NCBI GenBank assembly: GCA_963921425.1
Contig: OY992833.1
Location: 22,405,454 to 22,469,453 of the forward strand
Direction of reading: 5' to 3'
Length of the DNA stretch: 64,000 nucleotides
DNA from: Dryas octopetala
Taxonomy: Eukaryota; Streptophyta; Magnoliopsida; Rosales; Rosaceae
Below, piece after piece: positions 1-13,100 of this stretch (the stretch's first letter is position 1; every line of letters begins with the position of its first letter). The notes under the pieces were generated by a model. The model had not been told where the DNA came from. It saw only the letters and a list, made by a program, of their open reading frames with translations, and made no database searches. Position numbers and translations under genes: made by a program.

Positions 1-3000
1 GATGATATACTTGATCTATGTATGACATTCTTTTCGATACTATACAACTGTCTAATAACCCATGTGCTAGCCGCTAAGCCAAAATGTTTCACTGCCTGTT
101 GCCTGTGCTGGTTCAAAATACATTTGCACATCTGACTTTTCTGTTGGCCAATCTTTGCAGAAGTTCTGTCAATTAGCTTCTTTTAGCCTGAATTGGAGAA
201 GCCAATCTTTTTGCCCTAAATGAAATTTCGTTTTGATCGCCTTGCAATCAGATATCAGTTATGGTCTAAAGATTCATTAAATCACGTCTGCTTTATATAA
301 ACCTGCCTGTGATTCATCCTTTGCTTAATTGGTTCTCTAACTAATGTTCTGTTTGTCCCTTGAAGGATGCAAAAAGTTACTGCATGATTATGTAAAGCCT
401 GTTAGTTAATCTAGTGTCCATTGGTCGTGGATCTGGTGTGTTGTAGTCGGGCTTGTTAGACCTGCAGATAAAGTTTTTATTTTCTATTTTTCATTTTATC
501 TTTACTGCTTATGGGTCATATGGCAACTACAGTAACAGTAAATGATATCCAATTAATTAATCAACATGTTCATCAATTTGATGTTTTTGGTCAGGTAGTG
601 AGAGTCTCGGAATTAGATTTTGTACCCGACATTAATTTGATGTTTTGCAATATCTAAATGGTTATGGTTCATGACGATGTATAAAGTTGAAGTGGTTAGG
701 TTCATAATTCAATCCTACCCCCTTGTCATCTATTTGCTTGTCTTGAATGTATATCGATCAAGTGCTGACATACTCTGACATTGACTTCCTCTATTTATTT
801 CCTTATCTTATAAATCCAACAATTATTTTAATTCTTACCATTCCAGGACACCTTCAAGAAAAAATTATGGAATAGAATTATACTAACAATACGAAAGCCA
901 TCCTATAGCTTAATAAGCTTCTAGGCACACAAAGAATTAAGTTATTTATACTCTGAGCTGGAATTTGACTAAGACAGGTCCCTAGTGACGATAGCATAGA
1001 AGCTCTATTCTGCCTGAGAGCTTTGTCAAATGAATTGGTACATCAAATTGTATATGCTGCTTTCTGTATGCTTACATATCTTATCAGCTATTGCAACTAT
1101 GTCATCTCTCCTCTTCTAGGTGATAACAGTGGAAAGACGTGGAAATGGTAATCCAGTTGCATTTGTAACCCATCTCTTGTTTGAAGTGTTCAGTTTGTGC
1201 AACACACATTGACATTTTTTTGGGGGGAGGGAGCTTACTCGAGGGCATGGAAGCATAATCCACTGCTGCCTACTTCGAAATTCTTCTGCAAATCCGTCAC
1301 TAAAGAGATTAAGTGGAAAAACAAAGAAGAGAATTTATGCTACAAAAGCTTTGGATGGAGATAAATTTTGTTACAGTTTTTACTGACAGCTATTTATTGG
1401 TACAGTCTTTCTGAATGGATGATTCATTTTGTGAGTTTAGTTGATTAGGAAAAAATTGAAAAGAGAAAGATCTGTTTTTTATGAAATGAGAAATATGTGG
1501 ACTCGATTCATAGTTTTGATGTTGCAGTAGAACATTTCTTTAGCAATGTGCTAAATGAATGATTGTTGGCTTGTTTTCTACTATTGGGAAGGTTTGTAAG
1601 ATTTCTGAAATATGCCAGAAACTGTTGTCCAGTTTAGAGCAATTGATAAATAAGAACCACCATATTTTAGCTCGGAATTTGCTTAGGTCGTGAGCTTGCT
1701 TGGGGAGCATTTCAAGTAGGACAATCTTTGTCTTACGTTTGACAAAATTGTAAAATTATTTTACTCTACCCACCGACCTACCTCCCCACATGCACATTAA
1801 ATATTAAACCCACCTAAACCAATAAACTCATCCTCCCCTTCTTTTTCCTTGGGGTAGAGTGTTTTATCTTTCTCATGTATTATACAACACATTCCTTTTG
1901 TTTTTTTTTTTTTTTTTTTTGATTTTGTGAATTCTTATTTCCTTGACTCTTTATAGCAAAGTCATGTGTTCAAATATTTGAAAAAATATAAGATTTTGGG
2001 TTAGTAACTTAGTCATTGATTTCTCGGACACCCTTATTTTGCAAACCGGTTTTTCAAGGGCAAGCTATGCCCAAGGGTTAGTATATAACTCTTTTGGGTA
2101 CCTTTCCTTGCAAGTCAGTTTGTAAGGACACCCCAGGTTTCTATCCAAAATAAGTTTCATTTTAATCATCACCCAGTTGAGTGCAGGTTCACAAAGGCCA
2201 AGTCAGAACAGAAATATTATTAAAAAAGTTTACGTGTATTGATTTACAATTTTACACAATCCTTACACAATCCCAATTCTCAAACTCGTAAAGGAATAAA
2301 GTTAAGATCCAAAAAGATCAGGGAATCTCCTACCTTGTGGTTAGACTTTATTACAGCCACCAATTGCAAACCTAATTAAGTTATTAACTAAAAGTCTAAC
2401 ACCCACTGCCTTTTAGCTGCACTCCAATATAACCTTAGACGGTGATCGAAAGTTTGAGACAACCCCAAAAATAATAATAATAATCGTGCACTCAAAGAGA
2501 TTGGAGTAGGGAGGGTCCCATTTGAGCCTTTAACTTGACACAAATGGACTCGTTCTATTACCCATTCCTGCAAGCTATAACCAACTAATTTGCCAAAACT
2601 ACTCATTAAAGGAATTTTTAATAAGCCACAAAAAAAAAAAAAAAAAAAAAAACCCAAATGAAAGAAATAGCCAAAAATTGTTTATTTTTTTAACTTTATC
2701 TAGAGAAAGAATATGCTATTGTGCAATAGTATAGCAGAGTTATGCTGGCTTTAAGGCCTGGATATAATTAAATGGATTTTCGAATTGAAAGAAAGACTTG
2801 GAGGAAACCATTGATTAGCATAGGACAAGTGGCCAATTTGATAACATTTTGTCTTAAACTCAAATCATCCATATCTTTTCTATAGCAGAGGCTTAGTTGG
2901 CATAATGAAATTTTATTCCAAGTTGATCTAATTTGGAGGAAGACTAGGAGGAAATTATTGATTAAGAACGACTTGTATATAAAAAAAAAAAAACAGAAGC

Positions 3001-3400
3001 CAAAAGTCTCCCAGGAAGAACAAAGAGAAAAGGAGAAGACATTTGGAGAAGTCAATGTCTCCAAGCCGGAATACATGGGAAAATGGTACGTTCAGAGAAA
3101 AACCCAACCAATTTCTTCAGCAGGAACACAAAGCTACATTAGCTTTGCTTTTGTTCAGTTAAAGTGAAAAGTAATATAAAAGAGAGAACAAAAAAAAAAA
3201 AAAAGGGAATATTCACTTTTGGTTATGGAAAGAGTAGGCTTTTATGTCTTTATCTGATATATCAAGAAACTAATTAGTGGAAGCAACAAAGTACTTAAGA
3301 CCAAGCACAACAGACTTCCGAGGAAAATGGGGAAAAAACAGAAGCAATATGACGTTTACTCTTTCCTCTTCATTTCCACAGAATAAACGTGCTCCCCAAG
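1..3400. other. Intergenic region left of the ARM gene
   Basis: No convincing protein-coding gene. The stretch is AT-rich and has a poly-T run near 1899-1920 and a poly-A run near 2630-2652. ORFs here are short and low in complexity. The first 1.2 kb could be introns and the 3' end of a plus-strand gene that begins left of the window; see the possible terminal exon at 1121-1152. Confidence 0.5.
1121..1152 (+). CDS. Possible terminal exon of an unidentified gene
   Basis: A pyrimidine-rich tract ending in CTTCTAG is followed by a short open stretch that in one frame reads DNSGKTWKW and then stops (TAA). This is what a last coding exon would look like, but no homology is recognisable and the upstream exons would lie outside the window. 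The other frames also stay open for a short distance, so this is a guess from splice-site pattern only. Confidence 0.2.
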
Positions 3401-3418
3401 CCAATATTCCTCCAAGCT

Positions 3419-3430
3419 TTTATATATAAG
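3419..3430 (+). promoter_or_regulatory. TATA box of the ARM-repeat gene
   Basis: The motif TTTTATATATAAG lies about 105 bp upstream of the start codon at 3531. That spacing suits a plant TATA box followed by a 5' UTR of roughly 75 nt. It is the best TATA match in the upstream 200 bp. Confidence 0.55.
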
Positions 3431-3530
3431 ACCAGAAGCAGTAACAACTCCAAAACCCCAGAGGCCAGAGCCAATTAAATATTATCTACTTCTACAAGAC
3501 ATTCATAGAGACATACAAAGATCTAGCAGC

Positions 3531-6241
3531 ATGGTTCAGCATAACTCAGCAGAAGGTGAAGGAAGCATTCATTTGCAGGTTTCTGAGCTTCAGAGGCTGA
3601 GTGAAAGCTGCAGTGCAGGTAACACAATCTTTGAGCCCCAGAGCAGCACTCCACTTTCTGTTCATCCAACAACACCAGCAGTTCGTGCACCCGAAAAGCA
3701 GCTGACCCTCTTTGCTCTGAGGCTAGCAGTGCTTGAAAAGGCAGCAACTGGCCTTGGAGCTCTTGGGTTTATCTGGGCAACCGTTGTTCTTCTTGGCGGT
3801 TTTGCCATTACCTTAGACAAAACCGACTTCTGGTTCATCACCATCATTTTGTTGATCGAAGGGACTCGGATATTCAGCAGGAGCCATGAGCTTGAATGGC
3901 AACACCAAGCCACATCGGCTGGAAGTTTTCGCACATTGAGAACCAGATCAAGCTTCCTCATTGGGAACATTAAAGCAATTTTCAGGCCTGTTCTTACTGT
4001 TGGGAAGAAAGTTCAACGCAACAGAGAAATTACAGAGATTCATGATGCAAACACTCCAAGAGATTCTGATTCTCAAGGGAAGATGAATCGGACATGGACA
4101 AGCTCAGAGGTCCCTCTGCTTCCATATGCTCAATGGGTTTTTCGTGCGAGCCATATCAGTAGGCTGCTGTATTGGCTCCAGCTTTTATCAGCAACAGCTT
4201 GTGTTGTTCTCTCATTAATGAAGCTCATCAAACACAACTATGGTGACGTAGAAAAGGGAGACACTGACAAGAGGAATAGGCAATCTGCTCTGAGCATTTT
4301 CTATTCCTTGGCCTTGGCAGAAGCTCTGTTGTTTCTGATGGAGAAGGCTTATGCTGAGTATAAGGTGAGCTACTGCAATCTGTTGGATGAGGTAAACAAG
4401 GAGTGTGAGTTGGGGCCTTCAGGCATGGTTTCAATTAGAAGGTTCTTCTATGATGCCTATTCAAGATGTGTCAATGGGAGCATTTTTGATGGCTTGAAAA
4501 TGGATATGGTTACTTTTGCCATGGATTTATTGGCTTCAAATTCCCCAGATGAGCAGCTTATCGGAGCTAAAATCCTTCGCCAATTCGCGGTGAACCAGAA
4601 GTATTCGGATGACACCCTGCAGAAGATTGGGATAAATATATTAGTGATAGAAAGATTGGTTGAGATACTGAATTGGACAGATCCAGAAGAAGAAGAAATC
4701 AGACGATCTGCTGCAGAAATTCTGTCAAAACTGGCTGGCAAAAAGCAGAACTCCATCCGGGTAGCTGGAATTCCCGGAGCAATGGAATCAATCTCATCTC
4801 TGCTCCAAAACTCCAGAAGCTCAAGTGGTGCATCTTATGAAATCAGTGAAAAGAGAATCATTGCTGACCATGTAAACTATGGAGTCTGGACATTTAACCA
4901 TTTGGGACTTCTCATTCTGAAGAAACTTGCCCGGGACCACGATAACTGTGGAAAGATTGGGAACACTAGAGGCCTACTGCCAAAGATCATAGACTTCACA
5001 CATGCTGAAGAGAGACTGCTCAAGGAAGAAAATGTTACACCAGCTCAGATACTGACACTGAAACGATCCCTGCAATTGGTGAAGAGACTTGCAAGCACAA
5101 CAGGCGCCACTGGGAAGAATCTGAGGAGAGAGATTTCAGAAATAGTTTTCACAGTCAGCAATATTAGAGATATCCTGAGATATGGAGACTACCGCCCAAT
5201 GCTGCAACAACTGGCCATTGAAATTTTAACTAGTCTGGCACTGGAAGAGGATGCAACTGAGAGAATAGGTGGAACAGGTGGAGTGCTTAAGGAGCTTTTC
5301 AACATTTTCTTTAAGAAGGGAATGCTGGAGAATGATAAACAAGTGAGGATTCGAGCTGGAGAAGCTCTAGCTATGCTGGCATTGGAAAGCAAGAACAATT
5401 GTCATCGTATCTTAAAATTGGGCCTACTCGGAAGCCTTGTTGAAGCTCTTGAGCTTCCGTTGGTTCGCGTCAATGCTGCTAGAATTTTGAGGAATTTGTG
5501 CACCTACAGTGGCTCAAACTGTTTCCTCCAGCTTAAGGAGATTACAAATGCAGCACCTACAGTAAGTGCTTTCTTGCTATTCCATAAACCTGTATTTTCA
5601 GTAATATTCTCTTATCAGACACTCTAACATGTTACGTTGCTAAATCGTCAATCTAAATCACACTAAAAAAGGACCCACTTGATCAATGATTCATATTGAT
5701 AGTCTGAGTTTGATAAAAGGCACTAAAGACTAATTTTTCATTCATACTTCATAAAGATTATAATGAATATAGAGACAATGTTGATCATTTCTTATGCATT
5801 TTGCTCTCATTGCAGGTGCTTCAAGCAATCATGTCAGAAGAGCACAAACTCAAGGAAGTGATGGTTGGACTAGCTGCACATGTTTTAGCATTTTTATCTC
5901 CTGAAGACTCAAGCCTCATGTTTGAGAAAGCTGGAATCACTGAGGCAGAAGTGGCCAATGAATTAGTTCAGATTCTGAAGAATTACAGACACCCACCAAT
6001 CAAAGTCCCAAGAATAAGGAGGTTTGCCGTAGAGCTGGCAATTTGGATGATGAGTGACAAACCAAAAAATGTTCAAATTTTCAGGGATTTGGGAATGGAA
6101 AAGGAGCTGGAGTTTGTGCTTGAGACCACAGCAGAGCTTGAAAGCTTCAACATTTTCTCTGGTACTGTAGGAATGAGCAGGCACAGCACAACAATCCACT
6201 CACTGGTAGAGACTGCATTGACGTTGCTAGCTGATGGGTAA
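3531..6241 (+). CDS. ARM-repeat membrane-associated protein (818 aa, 2 exons)
   Basis: Exons 3531-5561 and 5816-6241. The donor is ACA|GTAAGT and the acceptor TTGCAG|GTG; the junction is in phase 0, giving 677 + 141 residues. Residues 73-93 and 100-111 are hydrophobic, as are 212-233 and 252-270, so the N-terminal third probably spans a membrane several times. From about residue 320 to the end there are helical Armadillo-type repeats with the usual pattern of hydrophobic helices (for example LIGAKILRQFA and RRSAAEILSKLAG). The protein resembles the plant family of Arabidopsis At5g18980, At3g06210 and At4g14280, whose biochemical role is not established to my knowledge. The family assignment is firm; any function such as protein binding at a membrane is inference. 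It converges on the alpha/beta hydrolase gene 0.9 kb downstream. If the intron is retained, translation ends 21 residues after the donor, at 5627. Confidence 0.93.
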
Positions 6242-7136
6242 ATCATTGCAGAGGAGAAGATGAACTAATCCTGTAAATATAATTGCCTTGAAAGTTAAAG
6301 ATTCTTTTTATTTTTCCAAGTTAATCTGTACACATGTAATTAAATTCTGTTTTTTTTTTGTGAAGAAAAATTATTTTTTGTTTTGTTAGTTGTTAACTTG
6401 TTACAGAAGGAAGATTCTTTCACTTCCAAGTTAATCTGTACATATGCAATTAAATTATACTAACTTCTGAATTGACATAATAAATTTTTACTTATTGAGA
6501 ATTTCGTTGCCTTTCTGTACAATATTATGCTATTTTTTCTTGTAAATTGTTAACATTGTCATTTACATATTAAATAAATTTTAAAGAGAGTCAAAAGCAT
6601 CTTTTATGAGATAATGAGACCTTGCACAATATATGAATTGGGAAAACAAACTTAGTAAGTGGAAACCACTAATTTACCCAAAACTAACATATGAAATTGG
6701 GGATATTAATGGGGAAAGCTTCAAAGAAAAAATAATTGTTGGATTGGTTTGGTACTTTGGTTGCATGGAATATGACATTTGAAAACCTGCAGGAACATTT
6801 GTACTGAATGCCTAAAAGAAGGGAGCAACGTAGATTGACTAAGATTAACAATGAAAAGACAGAGTAACTGTGTTACATTGAAAGATCATTTCCAACATCC
6901 AAACGAACCAATAAAAAATAATACATTCATCTCTGTTGTGGACACTGAATACAGAGAATCTGTAATTAAAAAACCATCTTCACAGCACCTTTTCTATTCT
7001 TTTCCTTTTTCTGTTTGTTTTTTGCTTTTCGTCTTAAGCATTTTACAAATCATGAACCCTGACACTTTAGTTACAACTTACAAAACAATACATCATATGG
7101 TCTACAGGGAAAAGGCAAAAACAAAAAAAGTTCATC
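6242..7136. other. Convergent intergenic region
   Basis: AT-rich 3' UTR and spacer between two converging genes. A near-duplicate phrase, TTCCAAGTTAATCTGTACA, occurs at about 6315 and 6425, each followed by TGTAAT or TGCAAT and then TAAATT, indicating a local tandem duplication of about 110 bp in the 3' flank of the ARM gene. No gene seen. Confidence 0.6.
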
Positions 7137-10100
7137 TTATCGACTATGGTTGTTTTTAAAGAAGTTGAAATCCCAACGGCGCATCAAACCATCCATGACA
7201 TGGCCTTGAGGGTTTTTTACCACCGTTACTGTGGCTGTTGTGTTAGCTGACATGTCTCTATCTGATGTGCTTTGGCTGCTTGCTGGTGTATCACTTTGAG
7301 TAGATGGCCCGGCGCCGCCCAAGTCCATTATGGATGGAGGAGTTTGAGATGCAAGTTCTGTAGACTGAACCATTGTATCAGGAGTTGGATGCTCAGGTCT
7401 GGAATCATGGGCTTTACTTACTGAAGTGGAAGTAGATTCTATTTTCAAGGACCCACAATCCACAGCTGAAGTGGAAGTAGATTGTGTCTCCAAGGGTTCA
7501 GGTCTCGAATCATGGTCATCTTTTTGTGACGACTTTAGAGAATCAGGGGTATCCCCTGGTGGTTGCTCTTCTGCTTCTGGCTGTGGGCGACTCACTTCTA
7601 AGTCTTTTAGGGACAAGATCACTGCTTCCATGAACATCTGATAATTTGGACGAGTTAAATGCTAAGGCAACAAAATTCATCAGACATTCCAAAAAATCCT
7701 GGATCTAGAACTCATCTAGGCCAATTATATGACTCACCCTTTCTTCCTCCTCCACATCAGTTGGAAAACCTGCCAGGTCATCAAGTTGGTATTCTACATA
7801 TTGATCGTCATCCATTGTGGTTGGAACATGAGGGCCACAAGGATGGCCGTTTGAGAATTCAAAGCTAATCATATCAGAAGATGATGAACAAAGATCATTA
7901 TCAGCTTTTCCATCCTGCACCACCATGCAGTGTGAAGATGTTTAATTCTGTTACCTTTATAGTTAATAGATATAAGACAAGAGGACCTAGAATTATTCAA
8001 ACACCAATGCACCATAAAATTTGTGACCCACCAGGCTCATTATGTACCGAGTTTCACCTATGGTGGCACATAATTTTTCATTTTTTTTTAAGTTCAGCAA
8101 ATATTTCAGATACTGATCAAGCATATGCCATGTTACAACTTCACGTTATTATGAGGGAAGACAATTTGGGATTTGAAAAACAATAAACAATAGAAAAGGC
8201 AAGAAGATACCTTGGGTTCAGATTGGTCATCTTTGGATGAAATATCAGAAGGAACCTAAGGAAAAATCATAGAAAATACCAAAAGACAACAAATTTAAGT
8301 TAATACTTCAGCAACTTCCCCACCCCCCCTCCCCAACCAAAAGAAAAAGTTGTGCTATATTGTCGCCCTCTAATTTCAAATTTGTATGTGCGCTTGAGAG
8401 GAGAGAGGGGGGTGATCGATCATTGTACATATCCTTCAAAAGATCTTTCCCCGTGCAACCTCCTTTCATATTGTGTACCATTTTGACATTTGAGCAACCG
8501 ATTACTAACCTCTGTCCGACTCATGGGTCTTCTTGAACGGACTTGTCTAATGGCATCCTGTGTGCTGCTGCTCGTTGCTGGTTCTGAAGGTAACAAGTAA
8601 TAAATAGAAGATTGAGTAAGAAAGACGTTTCCAAATAAGGATACAGTCTGAAATCAGTACTTGAGAAGTTAAAGAAACAATAAGGTAATTTAGTCATATC
8701 ATACCTTTAGAAGCAGTTGAACCTCGACGACCATAATCAACTTCATGCATAGTTCTCCAACCACTCTGCAGGTAAAGCAGTCAACAATCGAGAAGTGCAG
8801 TGAATGTAAAATCTGGCAGTGTTAATCCAATAAAAACTTACAACCAGATGAATTGCAGTTTGATTTACCTTACCAAAGTTATCGTGCATAGTGTCAAAAA
8901 ATGTTCCCCCAACCTCATCCTCCGGGGGTTGCAAAACATTGTGGAAAAAGATATTTATAGAATCAAAGTAGAATTGAGGTCGCGGAGAGTTGTGATCTCC
9001 CTCAAATTTGATGATATTTTTGTCTCCCTGCAAAATTTGCATTATACGACAAGTCCAACACAACATTAGACACCTGCAGTGCCAGACAACAGACACATAC
9101 ACCAAAAGGGACATCCAACAGGCATCATTCACATAAGGATATTTCAGAATATATAATGATGCAAACCAGAGGTTAGTAGATCCAAGAGGCATCTCTTGCA
9201 AATGGAAATTTTAGTATGTGTAATGATTTGAAGGAGCAGGAAATCATTAGCCAACAAGCTCAATCTCAAAAGTGTGCAAGGAGCTTCCTCAAGATTTACA
9301 AACTAAACCCCTTGGACGTCATAGAGAATTGAGAGTTCCAATTCCATGTAAACATTATATGAGACACAAGACATAAGCTGCATGCCAGCACGCATATCAT
9401 GTCAAAATTAATGTAATAACAACATGGATAGTTACCACATAAGCCTCAAATACACGATCTGAATGATGAGGTTGTATAAAATCATCATCAATGGCATGCC
9501 CAAACAAAGCTGGAACAAAGCAAGAGTCTGCCACCTATAGGGAAAAAAAAAAAGAAGATAAATGAGAAACACAAAGATAAATAAGTCAACCGACATGCAA
9601 AGTCGCATGTCCGACACGTGTCGGGCGTGTCAGTTGCGTGTCGTGTCCATTTTTGTGTCTGACATGCGACACTCCACCAGTCAAGAGTGTCCAATAAGTC
9701 ATAAATCTCAAATAAGTCATACAGTTACATCTAAGAGAATGACCATGTGAAAATAAGGTTTGACAAGTTCAAGATCAAAACAGTCAAGCTGTCTTTGACC
9801 AAATGGCGTGACTATGTGATGATGGATGAAAGAAGCGGAATTGTATATATTTTTGTCATAGTGCAAACTTAAAAATTAGGTTATCTATTATTAGAAATTA
9901 GGAAATTAGTAATTATGCAGTGTTTTATTATTTTGGGATTTCTTGTATTAGTGGGCCTAATTATAATAGGGTTTTAGACATCTAGATATTGATTTTACCC
10001 TATTTTCCTCTCTCTCTCTCTCTCTCATTCTTCTTCTTCTTCCCTTTCCCTCTCTCATCTATTTTCTTCCAGTCCAACATCAACTGGTATCAAAGTAAAT

Positions 10101-13100
10101 TTTGTCAGTTTGTCCTACATCAATTTCTTGCATGTCATCACTGTAACAACCAGTGGAAAAATATTGACACATGGATGTCAGCCAGAAACTTTGACTGTAT
10201 AATATGAACTTCAATTGTATGAAAAATCATGATGATGAGAAACAAAAAACATAAATTTGGTTTTCTATTCCAATGTATTTAGTCATAGATTCAACACAAC
10301 AGATAAAAAGCATTCATTAATAAGATAGTGATACCTTAATGGTGTTCAGGTTCATTATGTCAAATTTTGCCTTTTTCTGGATAGCTCTTCTCATGTATTG
10401 GATTGCAAACTTCACCTAAGATAGGCAAAAAAAAAAAAGTCAAGGTCATAGGAGAATAACAGTCATGACATCAGGGTCCTTGCAATCAATTGTTTAGTAT
10501 GCCGCTATAACTAATAAACAAAAGAACTTGATTGCCCAATATAGGAAAAGATTGGTAACGAATATCAGAAAGGCTCTGATTTATGGCAATCTATTCCTCA
10601 ATAAGCACAAGACACAGTTGCAATATCCCAAACAATCAGACATATTACTATATTAGGATCTACTTACAGTGAACTTCGGCAAACGAATTTTGTAGGTGTC
10701 CACCAGTTCCATCATCAAATCAACCAAATCAGAGAATGGACTGTCAAGAACCATTCCTGCGATTGAAGGATCCTCAGCTCCATACAAAAGACTGCCAAAT
10801 TATGTATATTGTTAATGGCAGATAAAGAAGACCTAAACAAAGCCAGGAGGCTAAGTTAATGAGCAAAGGCAAAGTTAGAGCCCTGCACAATAATAATAAG
10901 AAATGCACCAGAGTTGGTGTAATAACAAGACTAGTGGTTAAGCACACAAAAGCGTACGCAGACATATGCTCTTGCTGGACAATAATAATGAGCAAAGCAA
11001 CTTCTTCAGAAACTTGAAAGATATCAGAAACATCATAAAATTTTGTCTTATATTGAAACCTAAAGCGGTAAAACCTATTCTGAATGGCTGTTCTGAATTA
11101 GTATATTGAAATTTGAGTCCTATATTTGGTTTACAACCAAGTGCAATAGCAAAACTATGGCTGGTTCACCAAATTTTCGCTTCTTAAAAGAATAAAATAA
11201 AAATTGGATTATTTCCAGGAAAGTTAACATCAGAGACTAGGATTCCTAGAACAATATGAACCAACGACCAAGGAATAGATAACAATTCAAAGATACATTA
11301 TATCCAAAAACTGATTTTTATATTAGCTTTATTGCACTTTTAGTTTATATATCAATTGTTAGGTACATGTACATCCTCGCAATCTAACGTCCCACCATCC
11401 TAGTTGGCAGCAAGTACCAAAAGAATAAGACCATTGGACTCCATGGTACTTGCCAATCATGCTTATCTAAGTCTTCTTATGAAACTTAAAACCTTCAAAT
11501 ATTCTTGTAGCCTGGAACATAAATGACATCTCAATGAGCCCAACAGACACCAAAAATAGGAGTATCTTACATATTATCATACAAATGGAAGTACCAATTC
11601 ATACAATAATTTCAAAACCACATGTATGACACTTGCAACTATCAAGTTGCATTGTTATGATTCAATCACAATTTTAGCAGCCATTAAGAACAAAAGGTAG
11701 AAGAAATTATGGATTAAATTACTGGCTATAACAATCCTCTGGAAGCATAGAAAAACACTTATATTTCTCCTTCCAAGAGATTGAAGAACTTTTTTTAACC
11801 TTTAATGCAAGAAATGAAAAGATCTATACGTCTGCATTTAATATGTGTAAGCTAAAGCAAGACAATAAGTGAATGAACAAAACCTAGTGACAGCACCCAT
11901 TGACCGACCCCATAAGCCAATCAAAGAGACATTTCCATCTGCTCGCAAATAATCGACCACAGTCCTCAGGTCATCCTTCTGAAAAACATTTAAGGATGTC
12001 AGATGCCAATTCCATGATGCAGAATAGAAAATACCTACATGCATATTGATGATCCAGTGCATAAGGAGCTACAGGGAAATGCCATGGTTTTCATTGAACA
12101 AGAAGTTCAAACATTATCTTCATGCAAATGTTTTTGACAAATTGAGAAAAATGTATGAAATGCCCTCAATGGAAATAGTAGACTTTGATTTCAAATACTC
12201 ATTAGACCAATTATTAAATATACAAAATCAATATATCTCATATTCATGTGTGGCCAAAATTACTTTTATTTCTATTTTAGTTTAAAACTTCCCAAATGAA
12301 AAGGTAGAAGTATACTTTCTCCCAACCCCCTCCCCCCCAAATTGGGGACAGAGAAAGTTGACTCAGTAGTTACCATTATTGCCCTTCCATTTCAACTTAC
12401 AACTTTTTAAAAGTCCAATGCGGTCATTAAATCAAGCTGGAGATGATGTGAATTAAACACAACATAATATTTGTAGTCTAGTCTTATATATACAATGCTT
12501 TTGTTTTGAATAGTTACTGAGCACTTACTTCATTCCACCCCAAAGTGACGTGCTCTCCTCCAGAGAGTCCAGATCCTGAGAAATCAAGAGTGAAAACTGT
12601 AATATTTGAAGGCAGCAAAATAATAGCTGCTTCACTGGCATCAGCCCTGCACCCACTGTCAACACAATATGCTGCAGTCAGTAAAGTTAAATTCTATGAA
12701 AAAAATTGCATAAAACATCATTTAAATTAGCACAGACATAACACTTTCATACATAAGTGTAACATAGCTATGAAGTATGAAGTGTCCTTTGAAGAGTAAA
12801 TTCTGGCTGATCATCTACTGGGATGCAATAATATAGGTTGCAAAATGAAATACAGGGCATCAACCATGTTGCTCTGACATAATTTCTGAAAATTCAACTA
12901 GCAGTACAATTAATAGAAGAATTAATCTTTAATTGCATATGCAGTTATGCACACAAGGGATTGTGTGCAGCAAATATCAATAGGGTTATTTTGTGAAGAC
13001 CTTTGAATGCTAGACCCATCTAAAGACAACTACCATTTCTCTTTTAGTAGGTAAAGACAAGTACAACCTTAAGACAATGCCACAAATTTGTATATTATTT

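Noticed and set aside
9989..10207. 72-codon ORF in the hydrolase gene region
   Set aside because: It starts in a CT microsatellite within an intron and has no recognisable protein features.
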